Shown here: piece after piece, positions 12,033 through 24,540 of the stretch
Layout: each line of letters starts with the position of its first letter
Numbering within the stretch: the stretch's first letter is position 1
Source: Dastarcus helophoroides
Lineage: Eukaryota > Arthropoda > Insecta > Coleoptera > Bothrideridae
Length of the DNA stretch: 64,000 nucleotides
Assembly: GCA_028583605.1 (NCBI GenBank)
Contig: CM053327.1
Span: 42,446,059 to 42,510,058 of the forward strand
Reading direction: 5' to 3'
The notes under the pieces: model-generated
Database searches by the model: none
Seen by the model: only the letters and a program-made list of their open reading frames with translations
What the model was told of the DNA's origin: nothing
Made by a program: the position numbers and the translations under genes

Positions 12033-12374
12033 TTGAGCTTTAATCAAAGTTTACCAATTTTAATAAAATCATCTCCAAATTTAGAGTTTCAAGTTACAAG
12101 CAAAAATCTTGACCTTTTTTGAGCACAAAGTTAAATGGACCCCTCCTCCCGTTCATTTTCTTTAATCTTGACTTTTCTAATGATAGCAAAATGCACTCCA
12201 CGTAGCTTTTTATGAATTGTTTTAATTTTTCTATAAAAAATTGATTTCTATACAAGACGATTCAATATCAAATCTGTTTTTTCTTATGAGGCGCCCAAAT
12301 AAGAGTTTATTTAAAAATTGCAACAGAAATAAAAGAGAACTGATTTACAAATAAAAGGCAAAGAAGTCAAAATA

Positions 12375-12640
12375 AGTAGTTTTGAAAAAAAACGATTTTA
12401 GAATATAGATTTTCTATCATTTCTTAATTCAGTGAGCACTTCTGTTTGCAGAGGCTCTTTTTGCTATAGAACTTCCAAGCTATGGAACTCGTTATCAAAC
12501 GGAATTTTTCCCAAAAATTACAACCTATTCTTGCTTAGGAAGGCGCTTCATCGCCATTTATCCTTGTTTCCGCATCCTACTCGCGATGCTTTGAAGGCAC
12601 ATAGGGTTATCCTTTGCGAGTGGATTGAACATAAAAAAAA
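12375..12640 (+). pseudogene. LINE A copy 2: 3' end of ORF2
   Basis: Plus-strand fragment encoding the conserved LINE A C-terminus: CYRTSKLWNSLSNGIFPKNY, then the LHRHLSLFPHPTRDALKAH block, followed by an A-rich tail near 12629. The same block occurs in copies at 25.7, 32.4, 48.2 and 52 kb. Severely 5'-truncated. Confidence 0.8.
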
Positions 12641-12689
12641 AGAAGGAAAACGAAAATGTATTGCAGCTCCTAATTTGACGTATTTTTAG

Positions 12690-14440
12690 CATGTGATTCC
12701 AAATGAAACGTCACACCATTGCCTAGCACATCATGCAGGTAACTCATTTTTTGGAAAAAATTGACTTATCGCCTCCTTTGCCTGTATCCTTACAGCACCC
12801 CATCCAACATCTATCCATGACTGACTAACAGCCAACGCAAAGCCTAAGCGGGTGGCTCTAGGAGCATGAAATTCCACACAAATGTTCCCCGTAATACATA
12901 GGTGAGCACTAGGGGAGAATATTTCAGAATTCAGTCCCTAAGATGCTCAAAATCGGCATTATAATCTAAACAAACCTACTAGGCCGATATTACACAATAG
13001 GACTACTAAAACAAAACGTTTAATGGTTCTACATTAAAGTTTTGCTTATGAAGCGGAAGCTAGAATTTGAAAACCTCAATAATGTCATAGAAACTGCATT
13101 AGGTGGCACCGAACACTGTTGGTAGAAGAGCAATAACAATGGTACTTACGTCAAAGAACATACATTGGATTTAGTATCTGGAACAACCTTGACTTTCTAT
13201 TGTATTTATGATAACCTTCAACATTTCAGTTTAAAACAAATATTTCTTGGTGTAATTTTACAGTTACAACAACCTCCTAAGTTTAACATTGCGATTTATT
13301 GGCGTTTGTTGATTTATCTCTTACTTTTCCATGTTTGCCAGATCGCGCATTCTTGCTTAACGAAACCGTTAACAGATTTTCGCTTTTCTCCATTTTTGTA
13401 AATTACAATCTGCAGAAGCCAGTAGAATTGGTAGCGATTCATTATTATTCAGACTGCACTGTTGCGAAGCAGCATACTCTAAGGTATTAAATTAAATTTC
13501 TTGCCGAATAAGCAAAACTAATACTGATTAGACTGCTTGATTAGACCGTTAGAAATTAACATTATTTAAATATATTTTACTGTTATTTCTTTGGACGGGT
13601 TCAAGATTTCCTGGTTTCTTCTATATAATTGTGATTTGTTGTAGCATACTAAATTAAATCCGCGACGTTATTTATGTAATATAAATTGATTTTTTAGTAA
13701 GATTCCTTGGAGCTCAGTAAGATTTTCCTTTCATCTTGGAACTGAGTTCACCATTCAATTGCTGTTAAATAGATTTTATTTAAATCTCTGTCAGATATTA
13801 CTAACAGTGATGCCAATCCGCTTGTAAAATTAAAAGACCCCTGACGGTGCCGAAGCCGAGATAATCAATGTCAAACTTGAGATTTTTAACGTGTAAGGTT
13901 TAGGCAAGAATGTTTTCGAAGAGATTTTAATTTGCGGCCAAACCTTTCTACAGATTTTGATACAAAAGTAACATATTACGTACAATGATATCGTGAATGA
14001 AATAGTAAAATATAAGGATTCCCAGCAGTGCCATTTTCATCTGATCGCAATCTAAGTTATAGACCTCACGAAATTTCGATGCTTCATACCGCGCGTTAAG
14101 GAAACATCTTGAAGTAATAGTAACATAGCACTACACCTTCTAGATGCTTTGGCGAAAGCTCTGTAGCGTAGATTTTGCACCTAAGCAATGCATCTTTGTC
14201 AGCTCAGGAAATTTGCTGTAAAAAGGCTTGAAGATTTGTATATTGTTGTATCTACGCGTACAGTGTTTGCTAAAAATGAAGTATTGGAGGTAGCCTGGTC
14301 TTTCTATATGCCATAGACCAAGCGCAGCCCAGATCTAACGTTTTAATAATTTTTAACTACGGCTACTGCCGGTGAACTACCTTCACCAACACTTGCATTT
14401 TAATAACGAACATTTAGAATGTGAAACTGTCAAACATTAC
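12690..14440. other. No recognisable gene
   Basis: AT-rich, mostly unique. A stretch near 12895-12960 (GGTGAGCACTAGGGGAGAAT...) weakly resembles the start of the duplicated segment at 62650 and 54380, so it may be another copy of that repeat. Short ORFs (13165-13490) look random. Confidence 0.35.
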
Positions 14441-14446
14441 TACTGT

Positions 14447-14537
14447 TGTAAGTGGAGCTTAGGTTGTAAGTGGAGCTTAGGTTACAAGTGAAGCTTAGGT
14501 TATAAGTGAAGCTTAGATTATAAGTGGAGCGTAGTGA
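14447..14537. repeat. 18-bp minisatellite, about 5 copies
   Basis: Repeats of AAGTGGAGCTTAGGTTGT with a few substitutions, directly upstream of the large satellite. Confidence 0.8.
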
Positions 14538-14939
14538 CATCAACTATATACGATTAAACATGTCCAAGCCCTAGCCTCTATAAGATGGAGTCCTGTCTAT
14601 GACATCATATTTTGAGTACCTCGTTCGCTTTCAAATCTACCAATGGGAAACTTTTTTGAGGACGTATTATATGTATTTTCTACCAATGCAGACGTGTCCC
14701 AAGTTATCGTGAATTTAAGAAGCTATCTCCCCAGAATAAAGAGTAGGTGGAAGCTGCAAAACAACGGCATGTCAAAATAGAAGGTTCAGTTTATCCTGTT
14801 TGCGATTTTAAAAACTTTAATGTTAGGAAACTCTAGGAAGAAGAGATTGCATACACGCTCAGATTAGAACCAAATCTTTTGACGCTACATTCATCTCAAC
14901 TATTTATAACATCATCAAAGCGAAATGGAAAATCGTAAT

Positions 14940-17900
14940 TGTTTATCAAATGTCTGCTTGACAAAGAATTCTGGAGTTTCAAAGTTCTACAGAAAAAAGT
15001 CTCCATAGATAAAAATTCTAACTCTGTCAAGCTGCTAGCTTGCTGAGTTAGCAACTAGCAGGAATTTGCTCTATCGAACCGTCTTGTATAATGTTGCTCT
15101 GGGCAAAGCTCTTTGAAACATTCTTTATGAAATTGCTGCTTGATAACGACTTTTGGAGTTTAAAAGTTCTACAAAAAAGAGTCTCCATGGATATTCTGTC
15201 AAGCTGCAAGCTTACTGAAATAGCAGCTAGCTGGAATTCGCTCTTTCGGACTGTCTTGTATAATGTTGCTCTGTACAGAGCTCTTTGGAACATTCTTTAT
15301 GAAATTTCTGCTTGACAACGAATTCTGGAGTTTAGAAGTCTTACAGAAAAGAGTCTCCATAGATAGAAATTTTAACTCTGCCAAGCTGCAAGCTTGCTGA
15401 ATTAGCAGCTAGCAGGAATTTTCTCTCTCGAACCGTCTTGTACAATGTTGCTCTGGACAGAGCTCTTTGGAACATTCTTTATGAAATTTCTGCTTGACAA
15501 CGAATTCTGGAGTTTAGAAGTCCTACAGAAAAAAGTCTCCATAGATAGAAATTCTAACTCTGTCAAGCTGCTACCTTGCTGAGTTAGTAGCTAGCAAGAA
15601 TTTGCTCTCTTGGGCCGTCTTGTATAATGTTGCTCTGGATAAAGCTCTTTGGAATATTCTTTATGAAATTTCTGCTTGACAACGACTTCTGGAGTTTAAA
15701 AGTTTTACAGAAAAGAGTCTCCATGGATATTCTGTCAAGCTGCAAGCTTACTGAAATAGCAGCTAGCAGGAATTCGCTCTTTTGGATTGTCTTGTATAAT
15801 GTTGCTCTGGACAGAGCTCTTTGGAACATTCTTGATGAAATTTCTGCTTGACAACGAATTCTGGAGTCTAGAAAATCTACAAAAAAGAGTCTCCATAGAT
15901 AGAAATTCCAACTCTGTCAAGCTGCAAGCTTGCTGAATTAGCAGCTAGCAGGAATTTTCTCTCTCGAACCGTCTTGTACAATGTTGCTCTGGATAGAGCT
16001 CTTTGGAACATTTTTTATGAAATTTCTGCTTGACAACAAATTCTGGAGTTTAGAAGTCCTACAGAAAAGAGTCTCCATAGATAGAAATTCTAACTCTGTC
16101 AAGCTGCTACCTTGCTAAGTTAGTAGCTAGCAGGAATTTTTTCTCTCGGATCGTCTTGTATAATGTTGCTCTGGACAAAGCTCTTTGGAACATTCCTTAT
16201 AAAATTTCTGCTTGACAACGAATTCTGGAGTTTATAAGTTCTGCAGAAAAGAGTCTTCATACGTAGAAATTCTAACTCTGTCCAGCTGTCAGCTAAGTGA
16301 GTTAGCATCTAGCAGGAATTCGCTCTCTTGTACCGTCTTTTATAATGTTGCTCTGGATAGAGCTCTTTGGAACGTTATTTATGAAATTTCTGCTTGACAA
16401 CGACTTCTGGAGTTTAAAAGTTCTACAGAAAAGAGTCTTCATGCTTAAGTTTAAAAGTTCTACAGAAAAGAGTCTCCATGGATATTCTGTCAAGCTGCAA
16501 GCTTACTGAAATAGCAGCTAGCTGGAGTTCGCTCTTTCGGACTGTCTTGTATAATGTTGCTCTGGACAGAGCTCTTTGAAACATTCTTGATGAAATTTCT
16601 GCTTGACAACGAATTCTGGAGTCTAGAAAATCTACAGAAAAAAGTCTTCATAGATAGAAATTCCAACTCTGTCAAGCTGCAAGCTTGCTGAATTAGCAGC
16701 TAGCAGGAATTTTCTCTCTCGAACCGTCTTGTACAATGTTGCTCTGGACAGAGCTCTTTGGAACATTCTTTATGAAATTTCTGCTTGACAACGAATTCTG
16801 GAGTTTAGAGGTTCTACAGAAAAGAGTCTCCATAGATAGAAATTCCAACTCTGTCAAGCTGCAAGCTTGCTGAATTAGCAGCTAGCAGGAATTTGCTCTC
16901 TCGAACCGTCTTGTCAATGTTGCTCTGGATAGAGCTCTTTGGAAACTTCTTTATGAAATTTCTGCTTGACAACGAATTCTAGAGTTTAGAAGTCCTACAA
17001 AAAAAAGTCTCTATAGATAGAAATTCCAACTCTGTCAAGCTGCAAACTTGCTGAATTAGCAGCTAGCAGGAATTTGCTCTCTCGGATCGTCTTGTATAAT
17101 GTTGCTCTGGACAGAGCTCTTTGAAACATTCTTTATGAAATTTCTGCTTGACAACGAATTCTGGAGTTTAAAAGTTCTACAGAAAAGAGTCTCCATGGAT
17201 ATTTTGTCAAGTTGCGAGCGCACTGAAATAGCAGCTAGCAGGAATTCGCTCTTTTGGACTGTCTTGTATAATGTTGCTCTGGACAGAGCTCTTTGGAACA
17301 TTCTTGATGAAATTTCTGCTAGACAACGAATTCTAGAGTCTAGAAAATCTACAGAAAATAGTCTCCATAGATAGAAACTCCAACTCTGTCAAGCTGCAAG
17401 CTTGCTGAATTAGCAGCTAGCAGGAATTTTCTCTCTCGAACCGTCTTGTACAATGTTGCTCTGGACAGAGCTCTTTGGAACATTCTTTATGAAATTTCTG
17501 CTTGACAACGAATTCTGGAGTTTAGAAGTTTTACAGAAAAGAGTCTCCATAGATAGAAATTCTAGCTCTGTCAATCTGCAACCTTGCTGAGTTAGTAGCT
17601 AGCAAGAATTTGCTTTCTTGGGTCGTCTTGTATAATGTTGCTCTGGATAAAGCTCTTTGGAACATTCTTTATGACATTTCTGCTTGACAACGACTTCTGG
17701 AGTTTAAAAGTTCTACAGAAAAGAGTCTCCATGGATATTCTGTCAAGTTGCAAGCTTACTGAAATAGCAGCTAGCAGGAATTCGCTCTTTCGGACTGTCT
17801 TGTACAATGTTGCTCTGGATAGAGCTCTTTGGAACATTCTTTATGAAATTTCTGCTTGACAACGAATTCTGGAGTTTAAAAGTTCTACAGAAAAAAGTCT

Positions 17901-19515
17901 CCATAGATAGAAATTCTAACTCTGTCAAGCTGCTACCTTGCTGAGTTAGTAGCTAGCAGGAATTTTTTCTCTCGGATCGTCTTGTATAATGTTGCTCTGG
18001 ACAAAGCTCTTTGGAACATTCCTTATAAAATTTCTGCTTGACAACGAATTCTGGAGTTTATAAGTTCTGCAGAAAAGAGTCTTCATACGTAGAAATTCTA
18101 ACTCTGTCCAGCTGTCAGCTAAGTGAGTTAGCATCTAGCAGGAATTCGCTCTCTTGTACCGTCTTTTATAATGTTGCTCTGGATAGAGCTCTTTGGAACG
18201 TTATTTATGAAATTTCTGCTTGACAACGACTTCTGGAGTTTAAAAGTTCTACAGAAAAGAGTCTCCATGCTTAAGTTTAAAAGTTCTACAGAAAATAGTC
18301 TCCATAGATAGAAACTCCAACTCTGTCAAGCTGCAAGCTTGCTGAATTAGCAGCTAGCAGGAATTTTCGCTCTCGAACGTCTTGTACAATGTTGCTCTGG
18401 ACAGAGCTCTTTGGAACATTCTTTATGAAATTTCTGCTTGACAACGAATTCTGGAGTTTAGAAGTCCTACAGAAAAAAGTCTCCATAGATAGAAATTCTA
18501 ACTCTGTCAAGCTGCTACCTTGCTGAATTAGCACCTAGCAGGAATTTTCTCTCTTGAACCGTCTTGTACAATGTTGCTCTGGATAGAGCTCTTTGGAACA
18601 TTCTTTATGAAATTTCTGCTTGAAAACAAATTCTGGAGTTTAGAAGTTCTACAGAAAAGAGTCTCCATAGATAGAAATTCTAGCTCTGTCAAGCTGCTAC
18701 CTTGCTGAGTTAGTAGCTAGCAAGAATTTGCTCTCTTGGGCCGTCTTGTATAATGTTGCTCTGGATAAAGCTCTTTGGAACATTCTTTATGAAATTTCTG
18801 CTTGACAACGACTTCTAGAGTTTAAAAGTTCTACAGAAAAGAGTCTCCATGGATATTCTGTCAAGTTGCAAGCTTACTGAAATAGCAGCTAGCAGGAATT
18901 CGCTCTTTCGGACTGTCGTGTATAATGTTGCTCTGTACAGAGCTCTTTGGAACATTCTTGATGAAATTTCTGCTTGACAACGAATTCTGGAGTCTAGAAA
19001 ATCTACAGAAAAGAGTCTCCATAGATAGAAACTTCAACTCTGTCAAGCTGCAAGCTTGCTGAATTAGCAGCTAGCAAGAATTTTCTCTCTCGAACCGTCT
19101 TGTACAATGTTGCTCTGGACAGAGCTCTTTGGAACATTCTTTATGAAATTTCTGCTGGACAACGAATTCTGGAGTTTATGAGTTCTACAGAAAAAAGTCT
19201 CTATGGGTAGAAATTCTAACTCTGTTAAGCTGCAAACTTGCTGAGTTAGCAGCTAGCAGGAATTTGCTGTCTCTGACCGTCTTGTATAATGTTGCTCTGG
19301 ACAGAGCTCTTTGGAACATTCTTTATGAAATTTCTGCTGGACAACGAATTCTGGAGTTTATGAGTTCTACAGAAAAAAGTCTCTATGGGTAGAAATTCTA
19401 ACTCTGTTAAGCTGCAAACTTGCTGAGCTAGCAGCTAGCAGGAATTTGCTATCTGGGACCGTCTTGTATAATGTTGCTCTAGACAGAGAGCTCTTTGGAA
19501 CATTGCTTGTGAAAA
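14940..19515. repeat. 182/172-bp satellite array related to LINE A C-terminal coding sequence
   Basis: About 25 monomers, marked by GCTTGACAACGA-type junctions near 14956, 15138, 15310, 15492, 15674, 15846 and onward to 19336. Spacings are 182 bp or 172 bp, with two longer intervals near 16392-16601 and 18218-18436 where part of a monomer is duplicated. Each monomer carries a segment matching LINE A: GAGTCTCCATAGATAGAAAT, CTGTGTCAAGCT-like and CAGGAATTTGCTCTCT, in the same order as at 25840-25915. On the minus strand the monomers read LFCRTSKLQNSLSSRNFIKN, against LINE A FFYRTSKLWNLLPKGIFSKN. A trimer of 536 bp (182+172+182) and a longer repetition of 1826 bp are also visible. Confidence 0.9.
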
Positions 19516-19519
19516 AGAG

Positions 19520-20780
19520 ATAAGTCGTCTCTCATCCGCCACTGCTCCAGTGGAATAAACATTAAAAAACAAGTAACAAAATAATGGTCGAATCTGTGAA
19601 ACATTTCTGTTTATTCAAATATTATCACAATAAAGTCTTCCAAAGCTCTAAATTTACTTTTTGTATAGGGGCTTAATGGGGCGTTTTAAAAATCAGGTAG
19701 CAAGAATTTAAAAAAGAATAAAATGAGTATTTCTTTAGGTACAATCCCACCGACCTTGACGCTACCTGCCCATCTGATTTACCTGTTTGAATTTATGACG
19801 CCTTTTCAGAATTCCTTACCTGTTGACTTACATAAAGAGCAGTTTTTCAAGATATTCATACCAAATATATTAGCGACAGACTGACCTGAAACTAGACTAA
19901 AACAAAATTACCTGGTTTACCTTTTTTTAATTCTATTACATGTTGAGATAATAAGCCTTGTATATACGAATATATACAAGTTTATTACGATGCAATTAAA
20001 ATCCAATTTCATTAGAATCTAATGAAAATTAGACTGCAATTGCAAAGTTCACGTAGATGAGGCAAAGCTTGTATCACGGGTTGCATCGCAACATCCATAG
20101 ATACAAACGTCCTCGGCGTGACTTTACTTTCATCTAGTTTTGACAAATGACCAATTAAATGTTCTGTAATTAAACAGTTAAACGTGCTTAAAATTGAAAA
20201 TATGTACAACCGCAACCATAGACTAGTTTCGGCCTTCCTTGGCCTCATCAACATGGTACGGTGGTTGTATACACTTCCAATTTAAAGCCGTTAGTCAGTC
20301 GTATAAGTATCCAAGAGAACAAACCTCCATTGGGTGACTTGTAACTGACTTTTAACTGTTTATTACGCAAACATTTTCGCTACATGCTAATTGAAGCATT
20401 ACTCTCTGCTAAGATACGTGTCTTACTCATAGCAGCGTAGTATAGACATTAGAACATCCTGGTAAAATGCGACATTAGTTTATTGGTGATATTACACCAT
20501 CATCTGGTGCCTGAAGATGTTTTCATTTCAAAAATTATCTAATTTCAGTAACTACTGGTTACAATCATAACGTTTATCTTCTTTTCGAACAAATTAGGAA
20601 TCATTATTTTACCAACGCTTTGGAAGCCCGCAATGCTATAAATATGCATCATATTTATGAAGTTTCACTGCCTGCGAAGATAATAATCTACGCAAAAGTT
20701 ATGCATCAGTTAAAGTTATGCTTGCATTGTCTCAAAACATTCAATACATCAGGTGTTTTACTTGAACCACCAGACCATAA
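19520..20780. other. No recognisable gene
   Basis: AT-rich sequence between two tandem arrays. An 80-codon minus-strand ORF at 20012-20254 has no recognisable domain. Confidence 0.35.
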
Positions 20781-20784
20781 CTGA

Positions 20785-21695
20785 GGGGAAGTTGCAGAAA
20801 AACCTAAGCAACTTCACTACAGAACGAATGCTAACTCCCCAATGAATCATAAAAAATATACTAATGATTCTTTTTTTCATCTTTTAATTGTGAATGGTAC
20901 AGGTACCTACAAGAGGGGAAGTTGCAGAAAAACCTCAGCAATTTCACTACAGAACGAATTCTGACTCCCCAATGAATCATAAAAAAATATGCTAACTATA
21001 ATTTTTTTCATCTTTTAATTGTTCATAGTACTGGTAGCTACAAGAGGGGAAGTTGCAGAAAAACCTAAGCAATTTCACTACAGAACGAATGCTAACTCCC
21101 CAACGAATCATAAAAAATATACTAATGATATTTTTTTTCATCTTTTAATTGTGAATGGTACAGGTACCTACAAGAGGGAAGTTACAGAAAAACATAAGCA
21201 ATTTTATTACAGAACGAATGCTAACTCCCCAATGAATCATAAAAAATATACTAATGATATTTTTTTTTCATCTTTTAATTGTCAATGGTACAGGTACCTG
21301 CAAGAGGGAAGTTACAGAAAAACCTAAGCAATTTCATTACAGAACGAATGCCAACTCCCCAATGAATCATAAAAAATATACTAATGATATTTTTTTTTTC
21401 ATCTTTTAATTGTGAATGGTATAGGTAGCTACAAGAGGGGAAGTTGCAAAAAAACCTAAGCAATTTTACTACAGAACGAATGCTAACTCCCCAATGAATT
21501 ATGAAAAATATACTAATGATATTTTTTTCATCTTTTAATTGTGAATGGTACAGGTACCTGCAAAAGGGAAGTTACAGAAAAACCTAAGTAATTTCATTAC
21601 AGAACGAATGCCAACTCCCCAATGAATTATAAAAAATATACTAACGATATTTTTTTTCATCTTTTAATTGTGAATGGTACAGGTACCTACAATAA
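20785..21695. repeat. 130-bp tandem repeat, 7 copies
   Basis: GAAGTTGCAG/GAAGTTACAG marks the copies at about 20789, 20919, 21050, 21179, 21309, 21441 and 21569, with spacings of 128-132 bp. Copies are very similar, differing mainly in a T-run (TTTTTTTTCATCTTTTAATT) and a few substitutions, which suggests recent expansion. Confidence 0.9.
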
Positions 21696-21914
21696 TACAG
21701 TTTAAATGCAAACATGTTAAGCCTTCGAATATAACAGGACTGACGCAAAAATAGAAATTAACCGTTGTATAAACACGTATGACTCAGTTGAAGGTTATTT
21801 TAGCTTGCAAAAATTCACCAGCAAGGTGAGTCAGTTGGCAAACGTATGTCACCGGCCGTTGTATCTTCTGCTTCTATCGGACGCAGTGGAGTTGAAGAAA
21901 TACACGGACGGATG

Positions 21915-21996
21915 TCAGTAGGTCACATGATCAAGCCGGATCTCTTTATCCTCGAGCTCGTCGATACGTATATCTGGATGTACTCGATATCGACAA
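21915..21996 (-). CDS. Terminal coding exon of an unidentified minus-strand gene
   Basis: On the minus strand the acceptor CTTCCTTAACAG is followed by an exon that takes one base to finish a split codon, then reads CRYRVHPDIRIDELEDKEIR LDHVTY and stops (TGA at 21915-21917). Its phase exactly matches the donor of the exon at 22523-22632. The acidic/basic composition without repeats looks like real protein sequence. I do not recognise the family. The overlapping plus-strand ORF at 21846-22088 is judged a shadow. Confidence 0.5.
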
Positions 21997-22522
21997 CTGT
22001 TAAGGAAGATCTTTATGAGATGAGATTTTTCCGTAGAAACGACGAGAGATTTGCTGTTTACTCTTCGCAACTTTTACATAATTTCTAAAAGTCCCCGCGG
22101 AGCGAACTTCTTGGAACAACAATCACTTTTGCGCTTCAACAGTTCGGCGACTCGCAGCTGAAGTAATCAAGACTCAAAAATCGCCCCCAAAATGCTTTAA
22201 CTTAAAAATTTTGAGCTCGAAATTGAAATTTTTGAGCTCGAAATTGAATTTTCGAGAAAAAAATGGATGTTACTTGCATATTACTTTGTACACTAAAATT
22301 TCATACAGTTTTGCGTTTACGAAACTGGTGTAATATTTAAAAATGATGCATGTGAATGCAGACGTAAGTGTAAGTAATTCCGATTTCTTTCTGGCAATAA
22401 TTAAGAGTTATATAAGATGCTCAGCCATTACCTGAGAAATTTTCATAACAATGATACTTATTCATGAGCTCATCGTGGGAAGTCATAATGGTAATTAGTA
22501 GAATTAAATCGTTTTCACTTAC

Positions 22523-22632
22523 GTCGGATTATCAAATGGTTGGTGCATCTCTAAATTGCCCAACTGTGGCGTTTTTTCGTCACGAAATAACACTTCATTA
22601 GGTCGATCGTTATTCCTAGTGAGAGAGTTTCC
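22523..22632 (-). CDS. Internal coding exon of the same unidentified minus-strand gene
   Basis: 110-bp exon bounded by ATGCATTTTAG (acceptor) and GTAAGT (donor) on the minus strand. Only one of the three frames is open. It reads GNSLTRNNDRPNEVLFRDEK, then TPQLGNLEMHQPFDNP, and ends with two bases of a split codon. Joined to the exon at 21915-21996 it gives a hydrophilic C-terminal tail of about 63 residues, with DNPT just before the junction. This could be the cytoplasmic tail of a membrane protein, but that is a guess. The preceding exon must lie at higher coordinates and I did not find it. Confidence 0.5.
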
Positions 22633-22639
22633 CTAAAAT

Positions 22640-24540
22640 GCATAAAATTCTAGCCCGCATGCATAAAAAAAAGAAAAAAGAATTTCTCTTCCATTCGTGC
22701 ATAAAATTGCGCCTGTATTTTGCGGTAATTTCGTCGCTGACAGCGGTCACTTAAATCATCAACAAAATAAAAACTTTTTTACACGATGTTGTTCGAAAAA
22801 TTGTGACCTGAAACACGCCATGTTGATATTACGTAGATCACGACTGTTTAAGATGCTGGTTTATTTGAAAATTAGAGAAAATTTATATGCGACATTTCAG
22901 TTACATAACTGGACTAGTTGTTGCATATGTGCATTTAAAATTTGTTAGCAGGAATTTAGATCTGTATATTCTAATGGGAAATTAAATGTACTGCAGTGTC
23001 ATAAATCTGTATAGGCCTTGAAAGTTTAATGTAATGCACAATTTAGCATATAATTGCGAACGCTTACTACCATGTTTTATGACTGATTACAGGAAGTATT
23101 ACTGGATATTTGTATGCTTGTGTATTTAGAAAACTTAACATCAACTGATGCCAAAATAATGCCTCCTGCAGCTACTTCCATGATGATATTTTTTTATTTA
23201 TGTTATCAATTTTTAATGCTCGATTTAAGTTTGAATTGATCCATGAACTCGATGCATTTAAAACGATTAATTCAAAGCTAACTGTTTTGAAAATCAATTA
23301 TGCACACCATCTGCATTACTAAATTTTCAATTAAACCATTTGAGGTAATAACACGTAACTGTGTAACAGTGTAATCTGCTCTGCTAATCTCGCTAATCTC
23401 AGTCCATTGACTGACAGTTCCAATGATATACGTAGATAGATAGCAATAAAATATCTGAGCTACTAGTTGGGAAGTGAAAGATATCGGAAATTATGTTGAC
23501 TGGATTTTTTATCAACCATCAACTTCATTAAAAACGTTGCTAAATGAATTATCCTCTAGCTTTAGATATCCGGAATTTGACGATATAAGTCATGAAAATA
23601 AAAGGACAACACGTCCCAACAATGATGTTGAAGTAAACTTTAATATGATTTTTCTATGGTCTGAAGACATTCCTATCGCATCACCCCATTCCACGAATGA
23701 TAGTAAATTTGCAGCAGCAATAATATTCACAAAAATCGATCGTTAATAAATAACTTCCATCTACTGTTGGGTTACAAGAAAAAGCAACACAAGAACAAGA
23801 AATTCGTGAGAACTAACTCCAACAGAATTGGAGACAGACTACCGAATTAGAAATACTTTAGAATTAGTCGCTCTTCTACAAACCAAAACAAGATCTCACT
23901 ACAAAAATCTTAATAATAATATGGGACAATACAAGTGGCAAAGCAGAGATGCATCAAAGTATCGGCATCTTTAATCAGCTTCTCATGTACTTAGCCTTAT
24001 GAATGTACCGCTGCTCTTACCACAAATGAAGACGTCCAATTACAATACACGGCTATATTTCTTAACTCTTTAATTTAATAAGGACCACAGATGACAACCC
24101 AAGGATTTATCGAGCCTACCCACAAAGAAAAACGATGGTGCATTCGATTTGGGCCTTCCCACTGCTAAGAAACGTCACCGAGTTGGCAACGGTGTTTAAT
24201 AAATTCTTACCCAACGATTGACCCACTTCTCTCCTTGAACCGATCAACGTTATGCTATACAACATCGGCAAGCCTACTCCGATGTACCACCATCACATTT
24301 TATGCTTTTATCTCTTCGTATTATGAAATTCAATTGTTTTATATGGTGGTCGTGGTTGCCAACTGTTGAATGCATTAGAAAACAGTTAGCCAATGACGCA
24401 TATTTTCTGCGGCGGCTTCTTCCGAAGAGAGATGAAAATCGTAAAAATTTATTTGTTTGTCAAGTGAAATCTATGAGGACTTAATGGTCTTAAGAAAGTT
24501 TCCGAGATAGCAGCACTAAACTGGTTTTCTTTTGTTTCAG
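22640..24540. other. No assigned gene; one 90-codon ORF of unknown origin
   Basis: A plus-strand ORF at 23474-23746 begins MKDIGNYVDWIFYQPSTSLK, has balanced composition and does not look like repeat translation. The following 700 bp contain broken ORFs on both strands, including an open minus-strand stretch at about 24112-24289. Together these may be remains of one unidentified element or gene. A T/C-rich splice acceptor ends this stretch at 24540. Confidence 0.35.

Noticed and set aside
13140..13160. Minus-strand donor-like GTAAGTACC
   Set aside because: The only plausible exon in front of it (28 bp) contains a stop in frame and has no partner exon.
15048..19046. Series of 61-91 codon ORFs on both strands
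   Set aside because: They lie one per satellite monomer. The similarity to LINE A explains the minus-strand frame; they are not independent genes.
14940..19515. CRISPR-like regular spacing of repeats
   Set aside because: Contiguous 182-bp monomers without unique spacers, in a eukaryotic context with no cas genes.
21846..22088. 80-codon plus-strand ORF
   Set aside because: It overlaps the minus-strand exon, which has matching splice signals and phase; no domain is recognisable.
22517..22522. The plus-strand ACTTAC as a random motif
   Set aside because: Reading it as a minus-strand donor is preferred because the exon it closes is open in one frame only and phase-matches the next exon.
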